The position numbers and the translations under genes are program-made. A stretch of DNA of 64,000 bases from Astrobacterium formosum. GTDB lineage: Bacteria > Pseudomonadota > Alphaproteobacteria > Rhizobiales > Xanthobacteraceae. The notes beneath the pieces are model-generated. The model did not search any database and was not told the origin of the DNA. It saw only the letters and a list, made by a program, of their open reading frames with translations. The stretch covers positions 186,001 through 250,000 of the forward strand of contig JAVDCA010000004.1 of the NCBI GenBank assembly GCA_030848545.1. The letters are read 5' to 3'. Of the stretch, positions 24,291-32,684 are shown piece after piece (the first letter of the stretch is position 1; every line of letters starts with the position of its first letter).

Positions 24291-27200
24291 ATGCCGGAGA
24301 AACCGGTCGTGCCACGCCGCGTCCGCGGCCACGAGTCGACCAGGATGTTGGAGACACCGCTCACCATCAAGGCGATGGGCGTCGCCGACGCCGCGTGCGT
24401 CGCGCCGCGCATCGGCTGGCGCGTGGTGGTTGCCGCGATCGTTCTGGAAATCCTCCTTCTTTTCAGTCTCGGGCTCGCCACGCCGGCGCGGGCGGAGCCG
24501 ATACCGGCCGAGATCACCGCCGACCTCAGCGGCGGCTATGCCCGCATCGTCTTCCGCTTCAGCGAAGAGGTCGATGCGAATGTGCGCATGGCCAACAACA
24601 TCCTGGTCGTGAGCTTCACGACGCCGGTGTCGGTCAATGTCGACCGGCTTTATTCCAACGCCGCCGGCTATGTCGGTGCCGCCCGCCGCGATCCCGACGG
24701 CAAGGCGGTACGCATGGCTCTGTCCCAGAGGGTCCGGGTCTCCTCGATGATGGCGGGCGAGCGGCTGTTCGTGGACCTATTGCCGGATTCCTGGAAAAAC
24801 GAACCGCCGGCATTGCCGCGCGAAGTGGTCGAGGAACTGGCCAAGCGCGCCCGCGAGGCGGAGCGCAAGGCGCGCCAGCAGCGCCAGCTCGCCCAGCAAA
24901 AGCATTCGCCGTTGATCCGTTTGCGGGTCTCGCAGCAGCCGACGTTCTCACGTTACATCTTCGAACTGCCTGAACTCGTGCCGGTGTCGGCCGAGCGCGA
25001 CAAGGACAATCTGCGGCTGGTGTTCGAACAGACGCTCAAGATCGACCTCGCGGACGCGCAGGCCACCTTGCCGCCGACGATCGCGACACTGGGAACGGAT
25101 ACGCGGGAGGAACAGACGGTCGTCTCCTTCGCGTTCATCGGCAAGGTGGACGCCCGCACCTTCCGCGAGGACAATAATTACGTGGTCGACGTGTCGCCGC
25201 TCGGCGGACGTCCCGATCGCGCCGATCCGATCGCGCCGCTCATGTCCCAGCCGGCAAATCCTCCCGCCCGGGAGAAGACGGCCGGTCCGCCGGTGATTGC
25301 CCCCCCCGCAGGCGACGCCCGTCAAAGCGCCTCCGCCACCTCCACCGCCGGCCGTTGCCGAAAAGCCGGCCGAGCCCGTGCCTGCCCCGGTGGCCGCCAA
25401 GGCGGCGCCGCCCGTGGCGCCCGCGAGCCAACCCGTCGCCGCCGAAAAGCCGCTGCCGGCCGCCGACAAACCCGCCACGCCGCCACCCGCCGCCGAGAAA
25501 GTGGCCGCGCCGCGGCCGGCGCAGCCGAACGATCCCGTCAAGGTGGAGATGCGTCGGCAGGGCGACAACATCAAGCTGGTCTTCCCCTTCGCGGTGCCGA
25601 CCCCTGCCGCCGTCTTCCGGCGCGCCGACACGTTGTGGCTGGTGTTCGATTCACCGGCGCCCGTCGACCTCGGCGTTCTCGGCACCGATACCAGCCGGAC
25701 GGTGCAGTCGACGGTCGTGGGCCGCTCGGGTGCCGGCCAGGTGGTTCGCATCAAGCTGGAACGCCCCCGCCTCACCAGCATGGCGGCCGAGGGCTATTCG
25801 TGGGCGGTCACCATCGGCGACATGGTGCTCGCCCCGACCAAGCCGTTGACGCTGGCGCGCAGCATCCAGGCCAACCAGCAGACGGCCGCCATCATCGCCT
25901 TCGACGAACCTCAGCGGCTGCACAAGCTCAGCGATCCCGAAGTCGGAGACACCATCTATGCGGTCACGGGATTCGGTCCCGCACGCGGTTTCGTCAAGAC
26001 GCAGGACTTCGTCGAATTCCGTGCGCTCGCGTCCGTGCACGGGGTGGTGGTCCAGCCGCTCGCCGACGATATTTCCGTCGACGTCGCCCTCGACAAAGTG
26101 GTGATCGGCCGGCCCGGCGGGCTCATCCTGTCCGCCGGCGGCTATGCGGCTAAGCGCACCGGCAGCTATCGCGTGCAGGTGTTCGATCCCCAGCTCTGGG
26201 GCTTCGACCGTCAGGCACCCTACAAGGGCCGGCAGGACAAGCTCATCGCCGCCGCCGCCGCCGCCGCCGAAACCAAGCGGATGGGGCCGCGTCTGGACCT
26301 CGCCCGCTTCTATCTCGCCCGCGACATGTATCCGGAGGCCAAGGCCGTCCTCGATCTCGCACTGGGGGAGGAGCGTCCCACCGCGGAGGACTCCACCGGC
26401 CTCGTCATGCGCGCCATCGCCAACATCATGCTCGGCCGCAGCGAGGACGCCTTCCGGGATCTGGGAAGCCCCCTCGTGGGCAACCAGTACAACGGGCCGG
26501 TCTGGCGCGCCTTCGCGCAGGCCCGCCAGGGCAAATGGGCCGAGGCCCGCGAGGCGTTCCGCAATGCCGGACAGTCGATCGGCTCGCTGCCCCTGGAGCT
26601 GCAGCGCCTGGTGCTCAAGGAGTCGGTGCGGTCGGCGATCGAAGTGCGCGATTTCGCCGGCGCCCAGACACTGCTCGCCGAATTCGACGCGCTCGGCACA
26701 CCGCCCGAGATCGAGCCGTCCCTTGCTGTCCTCAGCGGCCGCATTGCCGAGGGGCTCGGACGCAACGAAGACGCGCTCGCCGCCTATCGGGGCGCCACCG
26801 ACGCGAGCGACCGCCCGTCCGCCGCCCAGGGGCGCCTGCGCGAGACCGTGCTGCGCTACCAGCTGGGTGACCTCAAGCGCGAGGACGTGATCTCCGAGCT
26901 CGAGCAGCTCACCACCTTGTGGCGCGGCGACGAGACCGAGGTGGAGGCGCTGCAGCTTTTGGCGCGGCTCTATACCGAAGAGGGTCGCTATCGCGACGCC
27001 TTCTACGTCATGCGCACCGCGCTCAAGGCGCATCCCAATTCGGAAATGACGCGGCGCATCCAGAACGACGCGGCGGCGACCTTCGACGCCCTGTTCCTGG
27101 CCGGCAAAGGCGACGCGCTGCCGGCGATCGACGCGCTTGGGCTGTTCTACGACTTCCGCGAACTCACCCCGATCGGGCGGCGCGGCGACGAGATGATCCG

Positions 27201-28056
27201 GCGGCTCACCGACCGGCTCGTCGCGGTCGATCTGCTCGACCAGGCGGCAGAACTCCTGCAGCACCAGGTCGACCATCGCCTGCAAGGGGCAGCCCGCGCC
27301 CAGGTCGCCAACCGCTTGGCGGTGATCTACCTGATGAATCGCAAACCGGATCGCGCCCTGCAGACGCTGCGGGCGACGCGGATCTCCGAACTCTCCAACG
27401 AACTGCGCAACCAACGCCTTCTGCTCGAAGGCCGGGCGCTGGCGGATGTCGGCCGCCAGGATCTCGCCCTCGAGGTGATCGCCAATGTGGAGGGCAGAGA
27501 GGTGGTTCGCCTGCGCTCCGACATCCTGTGGGCGGCCAAACGGTTCCGCGAGTCGGCGGAACAGATCGAGTTGCTCTATGGCGACCGCTGGCGCGACTGG
27601 CAGCCGCTCGCCGACACCGAACGCACGGACGTGCTGCGCGCCGCGCTCGGCTACTCGCTCGCCGACGACAAGCTCGGCCTCGACCGCTTCCGCGGTCGCT
27701 ACGCCGCCAAGATGGCCGAGGGACCCGACCGGCGCGCGTTCGAACTCGTCACCGATCCGACCGTCGCCAGCAACGCCGAATTCCGCGATGTCGCCCGCGC
27801 GATCGCCGCTGCCGATACGCTCGAAGGTTTCTTGCGCGAGATGCGGGCGCGATATCCGGAGACCGGCGCGTTCGCGCCGGCGGTGCAATCCGGCAGGGCG
27901 TCGACGCCTGCTTCGTCGCGGGCGCGGGCCGCAGACCCGACCACGACCGGAAGCGTCGCCGGGGACACGGCGAAACCCGCCAGGAAACCTGCCAAAAAAA
28001 TCGCGGCCAATCCGCCGCCGCGTATTCCGCCACTGGTCTTCCCGCCGCCGCGATGA
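24291..28056 (+). CDS. Long TPR-like flagellar-cluster protein, frameshifted
   Basis: Two overlapping frames make one protein of about 1,254 residues. Frame one (24291 to about 25300) has a membrane or signal segment (about residues 45-65), a beta domain starting EITADLSGGYARIVFRFSEE, and a second domain LIRLRVSQQPTFSRYIFELP. At a run of eight C (25300-25307) in a Pro/Ala linker the good frame moves by one base. Frame two continues with a third such beta domain (VEMRRQGDNIKLVFPFAVP) and then a helical repeat region (about 670-1200) of TPR type (ARFYLARDMYPEAKAVLDLAL; AYRGATDASDRPSAAQGRL). Both sides have clean coding character, so removal of one C restores the gene. The shift may be a sequencing error, a real null mutation or slippage. 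It lies between motE and fliP, so a periplasmic or membrane role in the motor is inferred. Confidence 0.85.
25300..25307 (+). other. C8 homopolymer at the frameshift
   Basis: Eight consecutive C bases inside a Pro-rich linker. With seven, the two halves of the TPR protein join in one frame (IAPPQATPVKAPPPP). Such tracts are prone to both sequencing miscalls and replication slippage. Confidence 0.8.
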
Positions 28057-28095
28057 CGCGGGTCGGCGATCGCCACTCCGTGCCGGCGTGAGGCG

Positions 28096-28854
28096 TCAGG
28101 GACCGTAACTCTGTACCAGACTGCCGGCGACCAGATTCCAGCCGTCCACCAGGACGAAGAAGATCAGCTTGAAGGGCAGGGACACGACGACGGGCGGCAG
28201 CATCATCATGCCCATGGACATCAGAACCGACGCCACCACGAGGTCGATGACCAGGAACGGCAGGAACAGCAGAAAGCCGATCTCGAAAGCGCGCTTGAGC
28301 TCGGAGATCATGAAGGCGGGCACGAGAACGCGCAGCGAGGTGTCTTCGGGGCGTTCCGGCCGCGCCTCGCGGGACATGTCCATGAACAGCTGCAGGTCCT
28401 TGTCGCGCACGTTCTTGAGCATGAAGCCGCGTAAGGGCTCGCTCGAACGCTCGAACGCCTGATCGATGCCGATCTCGTTGTTGATCAGCGGGCGCACTCC
28501 GAGGTCGTAGGCGCTCTGCAGCGCCGGCGCCATGACGAAGCCGGTCAGGAACAAAGCGAGTGAGATGATCACCGAGTTGGGCGGCGCCGTCGCGGTGCCG
28601 AGTGCGGTACGCAGGAGCGACAACACCACGACGATGCGGGTGAAGGACGTCACCATCACCAGGATCGACGGCGCAAGCGAGAGCACCGTCAGGAGTGCGA
28701 TCAGTTGGACGACGCGCTCGGTCAACCCGCCGCCCTGGCCGAAATTGATGCTGATGTCCTGAGCCGAGGCGGTGCCTGTACTCAGCGCCGCCACGAGGAC
28801 CAACCCAGCCGCCACCGTCGCAAGACGAACACGGCGGCCGGACATGTCCGTCAC
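28096..28854 (-). CDS. fliP: Flagellar export gate protein FliP
   Basis: A 252-aa core protein of the type III export gate. A cleavable signal peptide (1-31, ending TASAQ) precedes QDISINFGQGG. Conserved blocks are SFTRIVVVLSLLRTALGTATAPPNSVIISLALFLTGFVM, RPLINNEIGIDQAFERSSEPLRGFMLKNVRDKDLQLF and the C-terminal SVLMSMGMMMLPPVVVSLPFKLIFFVLVDGWNL. Full length. It overlaps fliO by four bases (ATGA) and converges with the TPR gene, with 39 bases between the stops. Confidence 0.97.
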   Translation of the reverse strand: MTDMSGRRVRLATVAAGLVLVAALSTGTASAQDISINFGQGGGLTERVVQLIALLTVLSLAPSILVMVTSFTRIVVVLSLLRTALGTATAPPNSVIISLALFLTGFVMAPALQSAYDLGVRPLINNEIGIDQAFERSSEPLRGFMLKNVRDKDLQLFMDMSREARPERPEDTSLRVLVPAFMISELKRAFEIGFLLFLPFLVIDLVVASVLMSMGMMMLPPVVVSLPFKLIFFVLVDGWNLVAGSLVQSYGP

Positions 28855-30044
28855 GGTTTTCCCGACGGACGGCCCAACAAACTCGCCATCTCCTGCTCGA
28901 GGCTGTCGTACACCGACTTGGCGGATTGCGGCTTGGGCTCGGCCGTCCTGGGTTCGGTAATCCTGGGTTCGGGGACCCTAGGTTCTGGGATCCGAGGTTC
29001 CGGGGTCCGAGGTTCCGGGGTCCGAGGCTCGGGGATCCTCTGCTCCGGCGTCCTCGGTTGCGGGATCCTGGGTTCCGCGGCCATGTTTTCCACGGGCATC
29101 GGTTCGGCAGGCTTCATCTCATGGGGCCTGGGATCCGCCGGCGCGAATTTCGGTTCCGCGGGCGGCACATCGGCGGCTGCGGGGCGGGACATCGGAATAT
29201 GCTCGGCCGGCGCTGGCCGGACCATCGGTTGTTCGACGCTCGGTTTGCTCGTTGTGGCTTCGGCTGGTGCGGGACCGTGAGTGTTCGGGCGGCGCAAGGC
29301 GGCCTCGAGCCGATGTGCCATTTCGGCGAGATTCTGTTCATCGGAGGAGGCCGGAGCCGGAGTCGCCGGTGCGGGCGGCGGAGCCGGGGGCGGAGCGGGC
29401 GGGTGCGGCGGCGCGGCTGCCATGCGGCGGGGTTCGGGGGCCGGACGCACCGCGGCATAGTCCGACGAGCGGGTAGGTGCGGGTTCGGCCGTCGCTCGGC
29501 CAACGGCCGGTCCCGGCGGCGCGATGCGCCCGAGTTCGGTGGCGAGGCCCGCGAGCCGGTCGCTATTTGCGCGAATCGCGGGCTCGGCCATGGCCGCGGG
29601 CCATGGGGTCTCTTCCATGGGAGTGCGTTGCGGCGGGGCGAGCGGTTCGGGCTGCAAGGGCCACATGTTCGCCTCGGAACTCTGCCCATGGCGCGTCATC
29701 ATTTCGGGGCCGGCGCGCATGGGGGCGGGATCGCGCCCTGCGGTCGCTGGAGCGGCCCGTACGATATTGGTCTCGACCACGACGTCGCTCGGGCCACCGA
29801 TCATCACGAGGTGCTCGACATTGTCGCGGCGGACGATGACGAGGCGCCGCCGGCCGTCGATAGGGGCCGAATCCACCACCGCGAGGCGCGGCTGGCGGCC
29901 GCGGGCCGCCGCCGAACTCAGCGCTCCGGCGCCGAATCGCCGGACCAGATAGGCAGCCCCGCCGATCAGCCCGAGCACGAACACGAAGGCGATGAAGAAA
30001 CGGAGCGCAAGCGGCAACTCGGTGCCGAACAGTGCCTCGAACAT
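28851..30044 (-). CDS. fliO: FliO-type export protein with a repetitive C-terminus
   Basis: A 397-aa membrane protein. The FliO core is at the N-terminus: a membrane helix (about 10-33), then ARGRQPRLAVVDSAPIDGRRRLVIVRRDNVEHLVMIGGPSDVVVE at about 48-92. A very long Pro/Ala-rich region follows, ending in nine five-residue units of the type P-E-P-R-x and then a short conserved helix SVYDSLEQEMASLLG. FliO helps assemble FliP. ATG 30044 is set by GGGAGA just upstream. It is the first gene of the fliO-fliP pair and is divergent from flgB. Confidence 0.88.
   Translation of the reverse strand: MFEALFGTELPLALRFFIAFVFVLGLIGGAAYLVRRFGAGALSSAAARGRQPRLAVVDSAPIDGRRRLVIVRRDNVEHLVMIGGPSDVVVETNIVRAAPATAGRDPAPMRAGPEMMTRHGQSSEANMWPLQPEPLAPPQRTPMEETPWPAAMAEPAIRANSDRLAGLATELGRIAPPGPAVGRATAEPAPTRSSDYAAVRPAPEPRRMAAAPPHPPAPPPAPPPAPATPAPASSDEQNLAEMAHRLEAALRRPNTHGPAPAEATTSKPSVEQPMVRPAPAEHIPMSRPAAADVPPAEPKFAPADPRPHEMKPAEPMPVENMAAEPRIPQPRTPEQRIPEPRTPEPRTPEPRIPEPRVPEPRITEPRTAEPKPQSAKSVYDSLEQEMASLLGRPSGKP
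28938..29075 (-). repeat. In-frame 15-bp repeats in fliO
   Basis: About nine tandem 15-base units encode R-I/T/V-P-E-P blocks in the FliO tail (about residues 323-368). The units differ mainly at the second residue. Length variation between strains would be expected. Confidence 0.85.
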
Positions 30045-30131
30045 GCAATGTCTCCCGCGTTCCGCGCCGTCGATGCCCACCCCGAACCGCGAAACCATTA
30101 ATAGCGAGGGCAAGATTTGCCGCCGCGATCC

Positions 30132-30146
30132 CTAACGAATGATTAA
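30132..30146. promoter_or_regulatory. CtrA-like box upstream of fliO
   Basis: CTAA (30132-30135)-N7-TTAA (30143-30146), which on the minus strand reads TTAA-N7-TTAG. It lies 88-102 bases upstream of the fliO start. Confidence 0.45.
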
Positions 30147-30239
30147 CATAGGCAGTGGTTTGGCCCCACAATTTCCGTTTGTACGACCTTTTTCTTGGTA
30201 AACGGCGGATTAATGGCGCAACGGCCCGGAGGGCCCGGT

Positions 30240-30254
30240 TTAACCGCCTGTTAA
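30240..30254 (+). promoter_or_regulatory. CtrA box upstream of flgB
   Basis: Perfect TTAA (30240-30243)-N7-TTAA (30251-30254), followed by CCAT. It lies 55 bases before the flgB start codon. Confidence 0.65.
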
Positions 30255-30309
30255 CCATACGCTGGGCAAACTCTGCCTAGCCGGCATGGTGTCGGCGGTA
30301 AGGCGTGCC

Positions 30310-30705
30310 ATGGCCATCTCCGATATCCCGATCTTCTCCATGCTACGCACCCGCATGCAATGGCATCAGGAGCGGCAGCGCCTCTTGGCCGAAAACGTGT
30401 CGAACGCCGACACGCCCAATTTCCGCCCCCGCGATCTTGCCGAGCCCAAGTTCGAGCGGCCGGCGACGCCGGTCGCGACCCCCACCCTGGTGCGGACCAA
30501 TCCCGCCCACATTGGCGGTGCCTTGGGGGGCGATGACGACTTTCGCTCCAACCGCCAGCAGTTCCAGGTGCGCCCGACCGGCAATGCGGTCAACCTGGAA
30601 GACGAGATGCTCAAGGTTGCGGGCAACCAGATGGACTACCAGTCTGCCACCGCGCTCTACGGCCGCAGCCTCGGCCTGATCAAGACCGCGATGGGCAGAA
30701 GCTAG
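30310..30705 (+). CDS. flgB: Flagellar proximal rod protein FlgB
   Basis: A 131-aa rod protein. It has the expected IPIFSMLRTRMQWHQERQRLLAENVSNADTPNFRPRDL start and the C-terminal DEMLKVAGNQMDYQSATALYGRSLGLIKTAMG. ATG 30310 is chosen over 30286 because the family begins close to the first amphipathic helix. It is the first gene of flgB-flgC-fliE-fliQ-fliR-flhB and has a perfect CtrA box upstream. Confidence 0.95.
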   Translation: MAISDIPIFSMLRTRMQWHQERQRLLAENVSNADTPNFRPRDLAEPKFERPATPVATPTLVRTNPAHIGGALGGDDDFRSNRQQFQVRPTGNAVNLEDEMLKVAGNQMDYQSATALYGRSLGLIKTAMGRS

Positions 30706-30727
30706 GCAAACCGGGAGGTCTCGCACC

Positions 30728-31138
30728 ATGGACTTCGTCAAATCCATCGCCATAGCGGCATCGGGCCTACGGGCCCAGGCGGGCCGCATCCGGGTCATTT
30801 CCGAGAACATCGCCAACGCGGAATCGGCGCCGCAGCGCCCCGGCGGCGATCCCTATCGGCGGCGCGTCCCCACCTTCCGCTCGGAGATGGATCGCGCCCT
30901 CGACGCCAAGACGGTGGCGCTCGGGCCGGTTGCCACCGACCGCAGCGATTTTCGCGTCAAGTACCAGCCCGGTCATCCGGCCGCGGACGCCAACGGCAAC
31001 GTCAAATACCCGAATGTCAATTCGCTCATCGAGATGACCGACATGCGCGAGGCCCAGCGCTCCTACGAGGCCAATGTCAACGTCATCGGCGCCACGCGCC
31101 GCATGATCGCGCGCACCCTCGACATCCTGAAGGCGTGA
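30728..31138 (+). CDS. flgC: Flagellar proximal rod protein FlgC
   Basis: A 136-aa rod protein. The N-terminal helix (SIAIAASGLRAQAGRIRVISENIANAES), the mid segment DPYRRRVPTF and the C-terminus YPNVNSLIEMTDMREAQRSYEANVNVI are intact. It is 22 bases after flgB with GGGAGG upstream of the start. Confidence 0.97.
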   Translation: MDFVKSIAIAASGLRAQAGRIRVISENIANAESAPQRPGGDPYRRRVPTFRSEMDRALDAKTVALGPVATDRSDFRVKYQPGHPAADANGNVKYPNVNSLIEMTDMREAQRSYEANVNVIGATRRMIARTLDILKA

Positions 31139-31155
31139 GCGGGAGGTTTTAGACC

Positions 31156-31482
31156 ATGGCGACCCCAGGAATTGCAGCCGGCGCCTATGCCCGGCTCGCC
31201 CGCATCACCGACCCGGCCGCCGGTTTGTCCAAGCCGGCCGGCCTCACTGGCGCCGGCGACGAAGGGCCGAACTTCGGCAAGATGCTCAAGGATGCGGTCG
31301 GATCGGTGGTCCAGGCCGGACGGGTGTCCGACGCCCAGAGCCAAGCGATGGTGGCCGGCAAGGCCAACATCGTCGACGTCGTCACCGCGGTCGCCGAGAC
31401 CGAGACGGCCGTGCAGGCCCTGGTGTCGGTGCGCGACAAGATGATCAACGCCTATGAAGAGATCATCCGGATGCAGATTTGA
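31156..31482 (+). CDS. fliE: Flagellar hook-basal body protein FliE
   Basis: A 108-aa adaptor between the MS ring and the rod. It has a variable N-terminus, then NFGKMLKDAVGSVVQAGRVSDAQSQ and the C-terminal VVTAVAETETAVQALVSVRDKMINAYEEIIRMQI, which is the FliE signature. GGGAGG lies before ATG 31156. It is 17 bases after flgC; a dispersed palindrome separates it from fliQ. Confidence 0.96.
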   Translation: MATPGIAAGAYARLARITDPAAGLSKPAGLTGAGDEGPNFGKMLKDAVGSVVQAGRVSDAQSQAMVAGKANIVDVVTAVAETETAVQALVSVRDKMINAYEEIIRMQI

Positions 31483-31529
31483 CGCAGGCGGATGAGCTGA
31501 ATCGTGGACGTGCCTTTTCTTTCGTCGCT

Positions 31530-31592
31530 GCGAGCGGAGCGAAGCAATCCAGGGGCCGCCAAGGAAGAGCCGGATTGCTTCGCTCCGCTCGC
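31530..31592. repeat. Dispersed palindromic repeat between fliE and fliQ
   Basis: The 21-base arm at 31530-31550 is the exact inverse complement of 31572-31592, with a 21-base centre. It looks like a dispersed mobile palindrome of Hyphomicrobiales (GAGCGAAGCAATCC type). It sits inside an operon, so it would form a strong mRNA hairpin. Confidence 0.88.
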
Positions 31593-31620
31593 AATGACGG
31601 GCACGCAAAGGAAGTATGAG

Positions 31621-31884
31621 ATGACCGGACCGGAAGTCCTCGACGTCGCCCGTGACACCGTCGTCACGCTGGTCCTGGTGTCGAGCCCGCTGATGGTTGT
31701 CGGGCTCGTGGTCGGTGTGGTGATCTCGCTGTTCCAGGCGCTGACCCAGATCCAGGAAATGACGCTGGTGTTCGTGCCCAAGATCCTCGCCATCTTCGCC
31801 GCGATGCTGCTGGCGATGCCGTTCATGGCGGACGCCCTGCAGGGGTACATGGTGCGGGTGGCGGCGCGGATCGTGGGCGGGTGA
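31621..31884 (+). CDS. fliQ: Flagellar export gate protein FliQ
   Basis: An 87-aa export-gate protein with two membrane helices (VVTLVLVSSPLMVVGLVVGVVISLFQALTQIQEM, then KILAIFAAMLLAMPFMADAL). The QALTQIQEMTL turn is the family hallmark. ATG 31621 is chosen; the frame opens upstream into the palindrome, which is not coding. The following fliR starts 17 bases after the stop. Confidence 0.96.
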   Translation: MTGPEVLDVARDTVVTLVLVSSPLMVVGLVVGVVISLFQALTQIQEMTLVFVPKILAIFAAMLLAMPFMADALQGYMVRVAARIVGG

Positions 31885-31901
31885 GCGGGAGGCGAGAGGC
31901 G

Positions 31902-32672
31902 ATGCGCATCGACGTCTCGTTCCTGCCGGCGCTCGCTGCCGCCTACCTGCTCGCCTTCTCGCGCATCGGCACCATGTTGATGCTCCTGCCCGGCATGGGC
32001 GAGACCAGCGTGCCGGTGCGCATGCGCCTGACCGTCGCGCTCGTCCTGACGGCCGTCATCTTCCCGCTGCACCGGGACGCCTACCAGATCAATCTGGGCG
32101 TGCCGGGATCGGTCGTGGTGCTTCTTTTCCAGGAGGTCCTGATCGGCTTCCTGCTCGGTGTCACCGCCCGCCTGACCATGTCGGCCTTGCAGCTCGCAGG
32201 TTCGGTGGTGGCGCAGCAGCTCGGATTGGGCTTCGTCACCGCGGTCGACCCGATGCAGGGCCAGCAGGGCGTCATCCTCGGCAACTTCTTCACGCTCCTC
32301 GGCGTCACCCTGCTGTTCGCCACCAACCTGCACCATCTGGTGATCGGCGCACTCGACGCGAGCTATTCCCTGTTTCGCCCCGGCGAAGTCTCCCTGACCG
32401 GCGACATGGCCGCGCTGGTGACGCAGACTATCGCCGGAGCGTTCAAGGTCAGCATCCAGCTTTCGGCCCCGTTCCTGGCGTTCGGCATGTTGTTCAATCT
32501 GGGACTCGGGCTTCTGTCCCGGTTGATGCCGCAGATGCAGGTGTACTTCGTCGCCATGCCGCTGACGATCATGATCGGGCTCATGATCCTCGTCTTTGTC
32601 ATCGGCACCATGATGACGGTCTTTCTCGGCTACACCGAAGGGGTGTTGCGCGAGCTCGCCCCCAGGGTGTGA
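31902..32672 (+). CDS. fliR: Flagellar export gate protein FliR
   Basis: A 256-aa polytopic protein of the export gate. It has the usual FSRIGTMLMLLPGMGETSVPVRMRLTVAL, GFLLGVTARLTMSALQLAGSVVAQQLGLGF and NFFTLLGVTLLFATNLHH segments, and ends YTEGVLRELAP. I chose ATG 31902, which follows GGGAGGCGAGAGG, over a GTG at 31881 that overlaps fliQ. It is 12 bases before flhB. Confidence 0.95.
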   Translation: MRIDVSFLPALAAAYLLAFSRIGTMLMLLPGMGETSVPVRMRLTVALVLTAVIFPLHRDAYQINLGVPGSVVVLLFQEVLIGFLLGVTARLTMSALQLAGSVVAQQLGLGFVTAVDPMQGQQGVILGNFFTLLGVTLLFATNLHHLVIGALDASYSLFRPGEVSLTGDMAALVTQTIAGAFKVSIQLSAPFLAFGMLFNLGLGLLSRLMPQMQVYFVAMPLTIMIGLMILVFVIGTMMTVFLGYTEGVLRELAPRV

Positions 32673-32684
32673 GCGAGGAACGTC

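Noticed and set aside
25308-26153. The Arg/Gly-rich tail of the upstream frame as a real C-terminus
   Set aside because: It is the shadow of the correct frame and has no domain or composition support.
25297-28056. A separate 919-aa gene starting at TTG 25297
   Set aside because: The TTG is within the C-run linker, has no ribosome-binding site, and the preceding frame continues its domain pattern smoothly. One frameshifted gene is a better reading.
31504-31620. An N-terminal extension of FliQ
   Set aside because: It runs through the dispersed palindrome. FliQ proteins start at MTGPEV-like residues and are about 88 aa long.
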